Below are positions 1-9,093 of a DNA stretch of 51,587 nucleotides, one piece after another (the first letter of the stretch is position 1; each line of letters opens with the position of its first letter). The position numbers were made by a program, and so were the translations under genes. This stretch comes from Clostridiales bacterium (lineage in GTDB: Bacteria; Bacillota; Clostridia; Oscillospirales; Oscillospiraceae). The notes beneath the pieces were generated by a model that had not been told where the DNA came from, made no database searches, and worked only from the letters and a program-made list of their open reading frames with translations. Where the stretch lies: assembly GCA_902362775.1 (NCBI GenBank), contig CABIXV010000003.1, forward strand, positions 369,597-421,183, written 5' to 3'.

Positions 1-1224
1 GGTTTTTTCCAGACCGGGAGTATCCCCATAGCTCATCTGGTTGGCCTGGGTGCCCAGGGCCATAATGACCGCGTCCACTTCCATCTTAAACTCGCTGCCC
101 TCGATGACCACAGGGCGGCGGCGGCCGGAGGCATCAGGCTCGCCCAGCTCCATCTTGACACAGGTGATGGACTGGACATGGCCCTTCTCATCTCCCTCAA
201 TGGACACAGGGTTGGTGAGCAGGTCAAATACGATGCCCTCCTCCTTAGCGTGGTGGACCTCTTCGGCACGGGCTGGGAGCTCCGCCTCAGAGCGACGGTA
301 TACGATATGGACATCGGCTCCCAGGCGCTTGGCGCACCGGGCGGCGTCCATGGCCACGTTGCCGCCGCCCACCACAGCCACCTTCTTGCTGTGGAGGATG
401 GGTGTCTCGGCATCGGGCTTATATGCCTTCATCAGGTTGATACGGGTCAGGTACTCATTGGCGGAGTACACACCCACCAGGGACTCTCCAGGGATCTTCA
501 TAAACATAGGCAATCCGGCGCCGGAGCCGATAAAAACAGCCTCATAGCCCATGTCGAACAGTTCCGTAATGGTCAATACCTTGCCGATCACCATATTTAG
601 CTCGATGTCTACCCCCATCTTCTGGAGGTTCTCCACCTCACGCTTCACGATGGCCTTGGGCAGACGGAACTCGGGGATGCCGTAGCTGAGAACACCTCCA
701 GGGGTGTGGAAGGCCTCGAACACGGACACGTCATAGCCCATGCGGGCCAGCTCACCAGCACAGGTCAGGCCGGCAGGGCCGGAACCAATGACCGCCACCT
801 TGTGTCCATTCTTGGGTGCGGTGGCCACATTGGCGATGCCATTGGCGGCAGCCCAGTCGGCCACAAACCGCTCGATGCGGCCGATAGACACGGGCTCACC
901 CTTGATGCCACGGATACACTTGCCTTCGCACTGGGTCTCCTGGGGGCACACCCGGCCGGAGATGGCAGGCAGGGCATTGGCGTCGGACAGAAGCTGATAG
1001 GCGGCTGCCAGGTCTCCCTCGGCCACCTTAGCGATAAAGTCAGGAATGGGAATGCCCACCGGGCAGCCACTGACACAGGGCTTATTCTTACAGTTCAGGC
1101 ACCGCTGTGCCTCGTTCTGAGCCTGCTCCATGGTGTAGCCCAGAGCCACCTCCTGGAAATTGGCGTTGCGGACATTGGGTTCCTGCTCCGGCATCGGAGT
1201 CTTGTTCATCTGCATATTAGCCAT
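1..1224 (-). CDS. nfnB: NfnB-type NADPH-dependent (glutamate synthase small-chain-like) oxidoreductase, 3' end cut by the window
   Basis: Large subunit of a ferredoxin:NADP+ transhydrogenase of the NfnAB/SudAB type, a cytoplasmic FAD and 4Fe-4S protein. NfnAB uses NADH plus reduced ferredoxin to make NADPH by flavin-based electron bifurcation. The N-terminus shows the two-cluster Cys pattern of the glutamate synthase beta-chain family: C42, C45, C50, C54 and then C93, C99, C103. It is followed by an FAD-binding GSGPAGLTCAGEL motif and a second dinucleotide fold (VVGGGNVAMDAAR). The reading frame runs off the left edge, so the C-terminus is missing. The start ATG lies inside the end of the nfnA frame with an 8-base overlap, so the pair is translationally coupled. 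A glutamate synthase small subunit is the main alternative name, but the NfnA partner next door favours NfnB. Confidence 0.88.
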   Translation of the reverse strand, partial: MANMQMNKTPMPEQEPNVRNANFQEVALGYTMEQAQNEAQRCLNCKNKPCVSGCPVGIPIPDFIAKVAEGDLAAAYQLLSDANALPAISGRVCPQETQCEGKCIRGIKGEPVSIGRIERFVADWAAANGIANVATAPKNGHKVAVIGSGPAGLTCAGELARMGYDVSVFEAFHTPGGVLSYGIPEFRLPKAIVKREVENLQKMGVDIELNMVIGKVLTITELFDMGYEAVFIGSGAGLPMFMKIPGESLVGVYSANEYLTRINLMKAYKPDAETPILHSKKVAVVGGGNVAMDAARCAKRLGADVHIVYRRSEAELPARAEEVHHAKEEGIVFDLLTNPVSIEGDEKGHVQSITCVKMELGEPDASGRRRPVVIEGSEFKMEVDAVIMALGTQANQMSYGDTPGLEKT

Positions 1225-2065
1225 TCATGGCACCTCCTCCCAGGCGGCAGAGATGCTTCTCCTTCGCCTTGGCCTCATGTTCCTTATAAGTGGCGTTGCG
1301 GGCGATAACTTCATCAAAATCAACCTTATGGCCATCAAAGTCGGGGCCATCCACACAGGCGAATTTCACTTCGCCGCCCACAGTGAGCCGGCAGCCGCCG
1401 CACATCCCGGTACCATCGATCATGATGGGGTTCATGCTGACGGTAGTAGGGATGCCGTACTTTTCTGTCAGCTTGCAGGCAAATTTCATCATCATCAGGG
1501 GGCCAATGGCGAATACATGGTCAAATTTGACCCCGCTGTTGATGAGCTCCTCCAGCTTTCCGGTGACGAAACCGTGGTAGCCGTAGGTGCCGTCGTCGGT
1601 GCAGATGTGCAGGTCAGTACAGGCCTGGCTCATCTCCTCCTCTAGAATGACGATATCCTTAGTCTTAAAGCCGCCGATCAGGTCCACCTGGTTCCCGGCC
1701 TCATGGAGCGCTCGGGCCACAGGCAGTGCGATGGCACAGCCCAGTCCGCCGCCCAGAACGGCTACACGGCCCAGGTCCTCTACCTCAGTAGGCTGTCCCA
1801 GAGGGCCCACAAAGTCGTGGAGGCAGTCGCCCTCGTTCAGCTCGTCCAAAGCCAAAGTCGTGCCGCCGATCTTCTGGTAAATGACGGTGATGAGCCCATC
1901 CACCGCACTGGAGATGGTCAGAGGAATACGCTCCCCCTCCTCATCCACGCGCAGGATAATGAACTGACCAGCCTTTGCTTTTGCGGCTACCAGCGGCGCG
2001 TACACCGAGATCTGGCCGATCTCTGGTGTCAGCGTCTTTTTCTTTGCGATCTCATACTTCTTCAC
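1217..2065 (-). CDS. nfnA: NfnA-type sulfide/dihydroorotate-dehydrogenase-like FAD/NAD-binding subunit
   Basis: 282 residues, the usual length for the small subunit of NfnAB (also called SudB or ferredoxin-NADP+ reductase subunit alpha). The N-terminal half is a ferredoxin-reductase-like FAD domain with RIPLTISS near residues 46-53. Next comes the NAD-binding GGGLGCAIALPVA segment near 105-117. The C-terminal 2Fe-2S segment holds C222, C225 and C237, and D217 sits where a fourth ligand is expected. In this family an Asp replaces the first Cys of the PyrK pattern. The start is GTG, chosen because AAGGAGG lies just upstream and the frame opens with the family's usual MKKYEI-like N-terminus. The 3' end overlaps nfnB by 8 bases. 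Together the two genes should supply NADPH from NADH and reduced ferredoxin. Confidence 0.88.
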   Translation of the reverse strand: MKKYEIAKKKTLTPEIGQISVYAPLVAAKAKAGQFIILRVDEEGERIPLTISSAVDGLITVIYQKIGGTTLALDELNEGDCLHDFVGPLGQPTEVEDLGRVAVLGGGLGCAIALPVARALHEAGNQVDLIGGFKTKDIVILEEEMSQACTDLHICTDDGTYGYHGFVTGKLEELINSGVKFDHVFAIGPLMMMKFACKLTEKYGIPTTVSMNPIMIDGTGMCGGCRLTVGGEVKFACVDGPDFDGHKVDFDEVIARNATYKEHEAKAKEKHLCRLGGGAMNG

Positions 2066-2147
2066 TGCGGATCCTCCTTGTTGAATTGTTTACCGGGATC
2101 CCCCCGGCGCCCAAACTCCTTATTTTACGCGGCCCCTGCCGCGGGGA

Positions 2148-4151
2148 TCACATCATTCTTCTCCAACGGTGCCCACGCCCACCATAGCGTCGGTTTCTCT
2201 GGCGCCGCGCTGCCCAGCGGACCAAAACGACCACCAGGGCAGCGACCAGGATCAGCACCAGCAGCGCCACCAGTGTGATCCAGTTAGGACGTTTCAGCAG
2301 CTCGACCGGATTCCAGCTTTGGCTGACATCCTTCCGCCCATCCGGGCCTGAATAGCGTTCAGGCAATCCATCCTCTGCGAAGGACTGTAGATAGGCCGCC
2401 AGAGCGTACCACTCCTTTACCTCATTCCCATACTGGTCGTAAATGATACGCTGGGTGAAGTCGGTGACAGGCTGGCCGTTCTCGTCCTTGGGCTCAATCG
2501 ATAGCAACCCAAAAGATCGTTCCTGGATGGTACCCAGCATCTGGGCCGAGTACATCCCGGTGACTACCCGGTAGAGTTGGTCGTCGTCTATCTCTGTGTA
2601 TTCACGCTCCTGCCGTGTCACGGAGAAGCCCATGTCTTCCGCCGAAGTCCCGCCTCCCAGGACCGGTGCTTTCTCAGTCCGGCTTTTATCCTGGTATATG
2701 CGCGCCTCAGTCACCCGGTTGAAGAACATCCGGTGGGTGTTGAAGGAATATTCCATTCCAGCCATATAGAGCTGGGCAACCGGCATGATGGGGGTGACGG
2801 AAGCGTCCACCTCCGCGACCGCTTTCAGCTCTTTCCCGGTAAGATAACAGGACACCAGGGGATAACCTGAGGTCCCGTCCGCTCCCACGCCCATGGACAG
2901 CACATCAAAAGCCATAGAGGTGGTGACCTCTCCGGCGTACAGTGGGGCACGGAGGACCCCGTCGGCCGTAACAGTCACTACAGGCCCATCCGGTACGTCG
3001 GCCTCTAAATTCTCCACCGCCCACAGGAAGGAATCCGCTACCAACTCACCTAAGGCGTTTCCAGTTTGTATGCCGGGCTCTGGGGCCGTGAGGTCAAAGT
3101 CTAGAGTGGTAAGCACCTGGTCATAAGACAAACCATACCGGGACAGATAGCCGCCCTCCACCAGCCCCTTCCACTCCTCCACTAGAGCCGATATCTCCCC
3201 GTCCTCTGGCATCGTCTCGTCGATGGGGATCAGCCGGTAATCGGCCAGCTCCTTTCCTTCCGCTGACCAATTCAGAGTGATGGAGCCCAAATTCTCACAA
3301 TAAGGACCGGAGGATACGATATAGGTGTCCCCAACCACCAGCGGCTCTTTCAAAGTGGTATGGGTATGGCCAGAGATGATAAGGTCAATACCCTCCACCT
3401 CTTCGGCCAGCCGCTCATCCTCAGACAGCTTCTTTTTTTCGTTGGTCCCACTGTGGGACAGGCAAATAATGAACTCCGCCCCCTGGCTCTTCAGGGCATC
3501 CACGCACCGCCGGGCATTTTCCTCCACATCGCCCAGAACAAAGCCAGAGGCGGGGGCACATGCGGCGGAATTTTCTCCCATCAATCCGAAAATGCCATAG
3601 GTCACGCCACCCCGCTCCAGCAGCATATAATCCTGAACTCCGTATGCCGCCATGGCGCGCTGGATATTGAGCTGATCCGGATTTTCAGGAGACGGCTTGT
3701 AATTTGACATGAGCAGCGCCGGCGAGGGTCCCCCACTGAGGACCACCGCGTTAAGCATCTGAGCAAAGCCCGTCCCCTCGTGGTCAAACTCGTGGTTGCC
3801 GGCGGTAGCGGCATCATAACCCAGGGCACCCATGGTCCGTAATTCCGCTCCCTGAGTGGTGTACATCGTCTGGATCAGGGACCCGATGGAGAAATCCCCT
3901 CCGTCCAGTACCAGAGCATTAGGATAGTTCTCCCGCTCCCGGTCCAGGGCAGTCTTCAGCCGGGCATAGCCTCCCGCTTCCCCTCCCGTTCCATCCGCCT
4001 GAGGCAGAAAATGGGAGTGGAGATCATGGGTAAACAGAACTGTGGTGGTATTGACCTGGGATGTACCCTCTGCCCCCGCCTGGACCGGCACCAGGGGAAG
4101 GGCGAGCAGCAGGATCAGCACCAAAGTCGAGAAACGGCGGAAAAAGCCCAA
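2148..4151 (-). CDS. Secreted, membrane-anchored bifunctional metallophosphatase/5'-nucleotidase
   Basis: 667 residues of the UshA/YfkN 5'-nucleotidase family, which hydrolyses nucleotides or cyclic nucleotides outside the cell. The N-terminal metallophosphoesterase domain shows FTHDLHSHF, LDGGDFSIGS, GNHEFDHEG and SGHTHT, the expected dimetal ligands. The C-terminal 5'-nucleotidase domain follows. A final hydrophobic segment (LVALLVLILVAALVVVLV) precedes a very basic tail, so the protein is probably anchored by its C-terminus. The longest frame begins 20 codons earlier. I chose a TTG start because GGAGGT lies 6 bases upstream, and because the product then opens directly with a signal peptide (MGFFRRF then a leucine-rich core, cut near VQAGAEG). 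It lies 147 bases after ansA, with A/T-rich DNA between them. Confidence 0.85.
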   Translation of the reverse strand: MGFFRRFSTLVLILLLALPLVPVQAGAEGTSQVNTTTVLFTHDLHSHFLPQADGTGGEAGGYARLKTALDRERENYPNALVLDGGDFSIGSLIQTMYTTQGAELRTMGALGYDAATAGNHEFDHEGTGFAQMLNAVVLSGGPSPALLMSNYKPSPENPDQLNIQRAMAAYGVQDYMLLERGGVTYGIFGLMGENSAACAPASGFVLGDVEENARRCVDALKSQGAEFIICLSHSGTNEKKKLSEDERLAEEVEGIDLIISGHTHTTLKEPLVVGDTYIVSSGPYCENLGSITLNWSAEGKELADYRLIPIDETMPEDGEISALVEEWKGLVEGGYLSRYGLSYDQVLTTLDFDLTAPEPGIQTGNALGELVADSFLWAVENLEADVPDGPVVTVTADGVLRAPLYAGEVTTSMAFDVLSMGVGADGTSGYPLVSCYLTGKELKAVAEVDASVTPIMPVAQLYMAGMEYSFNTHRMFFNRVTEARIYQDKSRTEKAPVLGGGTSAEDMGFSVTRQEREYTEIDDDQLYRVVTGMYSAQMLGTIQERSFGLLSIEPKDENGQPVTDFTQRIIYDQYGNEVKEWYALAAYLQSFAEDGLPERYSGPDGRKDVSQSWNPVELLKRPNWITLVALLVLILVAALVVVLVRWAARRQRNRRYGGRGHRWRRMM

Positions 4152-4298
4152 GTTGGCACCTCCAACTGATACAGATATTTTGCCATAACTGGCTGATTTT
4201 TGGATTCTCATATCTTGCTATTTTCTTGGCGAATAATCACATTTTTTGCAATTTTTATCCAAAAATACGCAAGATTTCCGTCAAAAATTGATATTTAT

Positions 4299-5300
4299 TT
4301 AACAAATTAGGTCATGGCACACCGGCCGATAAAACAGAGCCCTAACTCCCTCCGGACTCTGGGTTTGACCCAGCGCCCACATAAGCTTGGCGGTGGCCCC
4401 CTCTAACGTCATGTTATAGGCCTCCATCAGCTGGTACTTCTCCTTGACCTGCTGGCCCACTTGATAGACGGCCATATCGCTCCCCTCATAGGGCACCTGG
4501 GTCATCATTACGATAGTCCTCCCAGCGTCGAGCCACTCTCCGATAGCCTGGGCCAATGGGCCGCTCTCCCCGCCCGGTAGGCCGCCCACCCCAAATGACT
4601 GGAGGATGACCGCCTGGTAGCTGTCCTTCAGCCGCCGCAGCCCCTCCGCTCCCATACCGGGGATCAAGGTAAGCAGCAATACCCGCTCCTCCAGCTTGTC
4701 ATAGAAGGTGGCCTTCGCCCCATCCATATACTGTCTTGGCGCCAGGTAGCGGATCAGCTTTCCATCTCGAATGACGCCAATCTCCGGATAATCCACGCTA
4801 GAAAAGGCGTTATAGCTCTTGGTTCGCTCCTTCCGAGCCCGAGTGCCTAGGATAACTTTTCCATCAAAGACCAGACTGACATCGTGGGAATCATCGTCCG
4901 CCGCATAGAGAAAGCTGTTGTACAGGTTCATCCGGGCATCAGTGTCGTGCAGACAAATCGATTTTTGGGAACCTGTGATAACGATAGGCTTGGGGGAATC
5001 CTGGATCAGATAGGATAGCGCGGCGGCAGTGTAGGCCATCGTATCGGTGCCATGTGTAATCACGAAACCGTCATACCGGTCATATTGCTCCTGGATGGCG
5101 CCGGCCATCTCCAGCCAATGGGCAGGCCTCACATTCGTGCTGTCTAGGTTCATCAGCTGGACAGCCTCCACCCGGCACAGACTGCCTAGACTGGGTACAT
5201 AGCTTAATATCTCTTCTGAGGTAATGGCAGGACTCAACCCCCGCCCGCTCTCCTTGGACGCGATGGTGCCACCGGTGGCCAGCATGAGGATATGCTTCAT
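4299..5300 (-). CDS. ansA: Type I (cytoplasmic-type) L-asparaginase
   Basis: 333 residues, normal for the AnsA/type I family, which hydrolyses L-asparagine to aspartate and ammonia. The first catalytic threonine is in ATGGTIAS (T12). The second catalytic pair is in THGTDTMAYT (T85, D86). The conserved lysine block is seen in RARKERTKS. No signal peptide is visible, so it is intracellular. The start ATG is 6 bases after the stop of the flavodoxin/ferredoxin gene and has only a weak AAGGG upstream, which suggests translational coupling. Because it opens an asparagine-to-aspartate/ammonia route, its grouping with an electron-transfer protein and RmlA does not define an obvious pathway. Confidence 0.9.
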   Translation of the reverse strand: MKHILMLATGGTIASKESGRGLSPAITSEEILSYVPSLGSLCRVEAVQLMNLDSTNVRPAHWLEMAGAIQEQYDRYDGFVITHGTDTMAYTAAALSYLIQDSPKPIVITGSQKSICLHDTDARMNLYNSFLYAADDDSHDVSLVFDGKVILGTRARKERTKSYNAFSSVDYPEIGVIRDGKLIRYLAPRQYMDGAKATFYDKLEERVLLLTLIPGMGAEGLRRLKDSYQAVILQSFGVGGLPGGESGPLAQAIGEWLDAGRTIVMMTQVPYEGSDMAVYQVGQQVKEKYQLMEAYNMTLEGATAKLMWALGQTQSPEGVRALFYRPVCHDLIC

Positions 5301-5306
5301 CGGCCC

Positions 5307-6059
5307 TTAGTCCTCCCCATCCAGAAATATCTCCACCGGACGCCGCTGAGAAAATTTCTCTGTCAGTCGGCTGGCCAGGGCCGAACTGTTATACCCAAGC
5401 GCCCCCACGGGGCACCGGGCCGCGCAGGCCATACAGCTAATACATTTGGACATATCCCACAGCAGGGTCTGCTGGTCCATGGCCCCTGTTGGGCAGACCT
5501 GGGCACAAAGACCACACCCCAAACAGATATCCCAATCCCGATCCTTCTTCACTGGAACGGCGGGCCTGGGTGCAGGTTCTGGATCTCCTGGAACGTCAGC
5601 CTCTGCCCAGTGCAGTTGATCCAGCTTCTCCCTAACTCCCCTAGCAAACTCCGTCAAAACAGCCATATCTTCTTCATCAGGCCGGCCCGTTCCAAGGAGG
5701 GGGGCAAAGATATGAGGCGTGACGACAGCCGCCCCGCCTACGCATCGGAACCCCTGTACCCCCATCTGCCGCTTCATCTGGGCCAGTGTATCGTCATAGT
5801 GTCGGTTCCCGTAGGCGGCTACTATGACACAGGGAGTGTTTTCTCCCCTAAGTCCATCCAGCAGTCCGGGGATAGCAGGCATCTGCCCGGCATACACCGG
5901 CAGGCCGAGCACCAGCAGCTCGTCCGGTCCATAGTGGGCGGCGTTCCGTTCCCGGCCGCCCAGGTCCAGCAGCTCCGTAGGGCCAAACAGGCCGCAAATC
6001 AGCTCCACAGCCCGCCGGGTCCCTCCGGACGGGCTGAAATACGCGCCTTTTACCTTCAT
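5307..6059 (-). CDS. Flavodoxin-like / 2x[4Fe-4S] ferredoxin fusion (EFR1-type ferrodoxin)
   Basis: 250 residues. The N-terminal part resembles flavodoxin: the FMN-phosphate loop is FSPSGGTRRAV near residues 8-18, followed by LGLPVYAGQMP and VAAYGNRHYDD. The C-terminal part carries two ferredoxin motifs, CLGCGLCAQVCP and CISCMACAARCP, for two 4Fe-4S clusters. It is a cytoplasmic electron carrier or reductase of unknown substrate; such EFR1-family proteins are common in anaerobic Firmicutes. I chose the ATG with AGAGG upstream rather than a TTG seven codons earlier, because the later start opens directly on the first flavodoxin strand. It sits 39 bases after rfbA and 6 bases before ansA. Confidence 0.82.
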   Translation of the reverse strand: MKVKGAYFSPSGGTRRAVELICGLFGPTELLDLGGRERNAAHYGPDELLVLGLPVYAGQMPAIPGLLDGLRGENTPCVIVAAYGNRHYDDTLAQMKRQMGVQGFRCVGGAAVVTPHIFAPLLGTGRPDEEDMAVLTEFARGVREKLDQLHWAEADVPGDPEPAPRPAVPVKKDRDWDICLGCGLCAQVCPTGAMDQQTLLWDMSKCISCMACAARCPVGALGYNSSALASRLTEKFSQRRPVEIFLDGED

Positions 6060-6098
6060 GATATCCTCTATCCTCCCCAAAACCAGTCCGCTTTTTCC

Positions 6099-6956
6099 TT
6101 ACAGGCACTGTAAATATTTCCCATACAGAGTCATGGAGAGCTCGCTGCCAATAGTATGGACCTGCTCCTCTGTGATCCAGCCCTCGTAAAGGCCCAGTTC
6201 CTCCAGACAGCCTACATAGCGCCCAGTGGTATCCTGGATATTGCGGATGGTCTGTCCCGCCTCCAAAAGGCTGTCGGCGGTACCGGCGTCCAGCCAGGTA
6301 AAGTTCTTTTCCAAAGGGATGACCTGAAGTTCCCCCCGGTGGAGATATTCCAGATTCACATCGGTAATCTCCAGCTCTCCCCTAGCGGACGGCTTCAGGT
6401 GGCGAGCGATCTCCATAACCTGGTGGTCGTAGAAATAGAGCCCCGGTACAATGTAGTTGCTCTTAGGATATCGAGGTTTTTCCTCAATGGAAATCGCCCT
6501 GCCGTCCTTGTCAAACTCCACTACACCAAACGGGCGGGGATCTTCTACCCAATAGCCGAAGACAGTGGCGCCCCGGTCGTTGGCAGCCGCCCGCTTCAAA
6601 GTGGCCGCCAATGTGGGGGCATAGAAGATGTTGTCCCCCAGCACTAGGCAGACGCGGTCGTTCCCCACAAAACTCTGACCAATCAGCAGCGCGTCGGCGA
6701 TACCCCGGGCCACCGGCTGTTCCGCAAAGGAGATACGGGTTCCATACTGACTGCCATCTCCCAGCAGGGCCTCAAAGGTCTCAATCTCTCCGGGAGGCAC
6801 AATAACCAAAATGTCAGAGATGCCTGCCTGCATCAAAATGGCGATTGGGTAATAGATCAGAGGCTTGTCATAGACCGGCAGCAGGGGCTTACACACCGGC
6901 TTAGTCATGGGGTAAAGGCGGGTCCCCTTCCCCGCCGCTAGAACGATACCTTTCAT
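6099..6956 (-). CDS. rfbA: Glucose-1-phosphate thymidylyltransferase
   Basis: 285 residues, the normal length for RmlA/RfbA. It makes dTDP-glucose from dTTP and glucose 1-phosphate, the first step to dTDP-L-rhamnose and related deoxysugars. The nucleotide-binding loop is LAAGKGTRLYPMTKP at the N-terminus. LVLGDNIFY is the metal/nucleotide motif, EEKPRYPKSNY is the sugar-phosphate motif, and EITDVN and WLDAGT follow. The start ATG has AAGGAGG upstream. The other dTDP-rhamnose genes (rfbB, C, D) are not next to it. It seems to be the first gene of a minus-strand unit with the flavodoxin/ferredoxin gene and ansA. Confidence 0.92.
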   Translation of the reverse strand: MKGIVLAAGKGTRLYPMTKPVCKPLLPVYDKPLIYYPIAILMQAGISDILVIVPPGEIETFEALLGDGSQYGTRISFAEQPVARGIADALLIGQSFVGNDRVCLVLGDNIFYAPTLAATLKRAAANDRGATVFGYWVEDPRPFGVVEFDKDGRAISIEEKPRYPKSNYIVPGLYFYDHQVMEIARHLKPSARGELEITDVNLEYLHRGELQVIPLEKNFTWLDAGTADSLLEAGQTIRNIQDTTGRYVGCLEELGLYEGWITEEQVHTIGSELSMTLYGKYLQCL

Positions 6957-7008
6957 TTCTGTGCCTCCTTGCCTGTCCGCAGGACAAAATGTCCATACAG
7001 CTTTTCTT

Positions 7009-7038
7009 ATTTTACCACGACAACAGCGCCTTTTTCAA
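7009..7038 (-). promoter_or_regulatory. Predicted sigma-A promoter of rfbA
   Basis: On the minus strand TTGAAA (7033-7038) and TAAAAT (7009-7014) are separated by 18 bases, about 50 bases before the rfbA start. Confidence 0.55.
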
Positions 7039-7066
7039 GCCAGAAATCCGTTAACTGCCGGCAAGC

Positions 7067-7102
7067 AAAAACTGGGTGAGAAGCCTTGCTTCTCACCCAG
7101 TT
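7067..7102 (-). terminator. Intrinsic terminator of the biotin carboxyltransferase gene
   Basis: A perfect 15-bp stem (7070-7084 with 7088-7102) has a 3-base loop and is followed on the minus strand by a short T run. It lies just after the stop at 7120. Confidence 0.85.
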
Positions 7103-7119
7103 CCTATTCTTTTAACCGG

Positions 7120-9093
7120 TCAGCCAAGGACGACCAGCAGGTCATCCGTATTGACGGCGGTGCCTACCACAGCAGAAACAGCCTTGACCGTACCATCCAC
7201 AGGTGCGGAAACCTCAATTTCCATCTTCATGGCCTCTAGAACCACCAAGACATCGCCTGCCTTCACGGACTGGCCCACAGAGCACTCCACCTTAAAAATG
7301 TTGCCAGGCATGGGGCTCTTGACTGCCGTCTCACCGGCGGCCACGGTGGCGGCAGGAGCCGCAGCGGGAGCAGGCGCTGGGGCGGGAGCGGGAGCGGCGG
7401 CAGGAGCAGCCACAGGGGCGGCCACGGGAGCAGCAATCACAGGGGCAGCCGCCACAGGCGCGGCGGGAGCAGCCCCGTCAGCTCGCTCAACGGCCACCTG
7501 GAAGGGCTTGCCGTCGATGGTGATGGTAAAGGTTCCGGTGCAGTCGCCGCCCTGAGCGCCCATTACCAGGTGGGGGGGCTGATAGGAAGCAGCGAAGGGC
7601 TCGATGGGGCGGGCAGTATAGCCATGGCCCGCGGGAGCGGACACGCCGGTGTAGTACACATGACCCTGCCAGGCAGGCAGGGGGGGCAGTTCGGGGGCCT
7701 TGGCGGCAGCGGGAGCGGCCGCCTTCTTGGGCTCCTCCTTCTTGGGGAAGCCAGCCTCCCGGTCCTTGAAGAAGGCCATGGCCACCTGAGGGAAGGCGAT
7801 GTAGGACAACACATCCTCATCACTCTTGGCGGTGGCGCCCAGCTCCGCCTTGGTCTTCTCAAAGACGGGCTCCAGGGTGTCAGCATAGCGCCCTTCCACC
7901 AACGGGGTATCGCCCAGGATCTTCTTCTGGATCTCAGGATCGATGGGGGCGGGCGTACGGCCGTACTCACCGCGGCAATATGCCTTGATCTCCTTGCCTA
8001 CCACCTTATAGCGCTCGCCGGCCAGAACATTCTGCACAGCCTGGGAGCCTACCATCTGGCTGGTAGGGGTAACCAGGGGAGGATAACCCAGATCCTTACG
8101 GACCTTGGGCGTCTCGGCCAAAGCCTCGTCCAGCTTGTCAATGGCGTTCATCATCTTCAGCTGAGAGATGAGGTTAGACAGCATACCGCCGGGGATCTGA
8201 TAGTTCAGACACTGGGTATCGGTAGCCATCGAGATGGGGTCCAGAGTGCCGTCCTTCAGGAAGTCAGCCCGGACATTTTTAAAAAAGTCAGCCATCTTGA
8301 TCAGCACCTTGTCGTCCAGATCCACCTGGAAGCCCATTTCCCGCAGAGCATAGGCCATGGTCTCGGTAGCAGGCTGGGAGGTACCGCCGGACATGGGGGA
8401 GATTGCGCAGTCCAACACATCGGCGCCCGCCTCAACACACTTCATATAGGTCATGAAGGCCAAGCCGGTGGTACAGTGGGTATGGATGACAACAGGCATA
8501 TCCGGTTCGGCGTCCTTGATGGCAGACACCAGATTATAAGCCTCCTGGGGTCCCATAATACCGGACATATCCTTGATACAGATGGAGGAAGCACCCATAT
8601 TCTTCAAATCCTTCACCATGCCCACAAAAGTGTCCTGGGTGTGGACCGGGCTGGTGGTGTAAGAGATGGTACCGGAGGCATGGGCCCCCTGCTTGACGGC
8701 CTCGTCGATGGCGACCTCCAGATTACGCACGTCGTTCAGGGCGTCGAAAATACGGATGATGTCGATACCGTTTTTGACTGAGTACTCCACAAACTTACGA
8801 ACTACGTCGTCCGGGTAATGCTTATAGCCCAGGATATTCTGACCACGCAGCAGCATCTGCAGCTTGGTGTTGGGCATCTTGGCACGGATCTTACGCAGCC
8901 GCTCCCAGGGGTCCTCCTGCAGGTAGCGCAGGCAGACGTCAAAGGTAGCGCCGCCCCAGACCTCAGCGGAGTAGAAGCCAGCCTTGTCCATAGTCTCCAG
9001 GATGGGCTCGAACTTGCTGTAAGGCAGCCGAGTGGCGATCAGGGACTGGTTGGCATCACGCAGTACGGTCTCCGTAATATTTACTTTTCTCAT
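7120..9093 (-). CDS. oadA: Oxaloacetate decarboxylase alpha / pyruvate carboxylase subunit B (biotinylated carboxyltransferase)
   Basis: 657 residues. Residues 1 to about 300 form the carboxyltransferase TIM barrel (ETVLRDANQSL, WGGATFDVC, RIFDALNDVRN, HTHCTTG). A conserved C-terminal PYC/OADA domain follows. An Ala/Pro-rich flexible linker at about 540-585 leads to a biotinyl domain at the C-terminus with the biotin lysine in EAMKME. It moves carboxyl groups between biotin and pyruvate/oxaloacetate. The start ATG has GGAGG upstream. No membrane beta or gamma subunit and no biotin carboxylase is adjacent. It could therefore act in a Na+-pumping decarboxylase, a two-subunit pyruvate carboxylase or another biotin carboxylase complex; the sequence here cannot decide. 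It appears monocistronic. Confidence 0.88.
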   Translation of the reverse strand: MRKVNITETVLRDANQSLIATRLPYSKFEPILETMDKAGFYSAEVWGGATFDVCLRYLQEDPWERLRKIRAKMPNTKLQMLLRGQNILGYKHYPDDVVRKFVEYSVKNGIDIIRIFDALNDVRNLEVAIDEAVKQGAHASGTISYTTSPVHTQDTFVGMVKDLKNMGASSICIKDMSGIMGPQEAYNLVSAIKDAEPDMPVVIHTHCTTGLAFMTYMKCVEAGADVLDCAISPMSGGTSQPATETMAYALREMGFQVDLDDKVLIKMADFFKNVRADFLKDGTLDPISMATDTQCLNYQIPGGMLSNLISQLKMMNAIDKLDEALAETPKVRKDLGYPPLVTPTSQMVGSQAVQNVLAGERYKVVGKEIKAYCRGEYGRTPAPIDPEIQKKILGDTPLVEGRYADTLEPVFEKTKAELGATAKSDEDVLSYIAFPQVAMAFFKDREAGFPKKEEPKKAAAPAAAKAPELPPLPAWQGHVYYTGVSAPAGHGYTARPIEPFAASYQPPHLVMGAQGGDCTGTFTITIDGKPFQVAVERADGAAPAAPVAAAPVIAAPVAAPVAAPAAAPAPAPAPAPAAAPAATVAAGETAVKSPMPGNIFKVECSVGQSVKAGDVLVVLEAMKMEIEVSAPVDGTVKAVSAVVGTAVNTDDLLVVLG

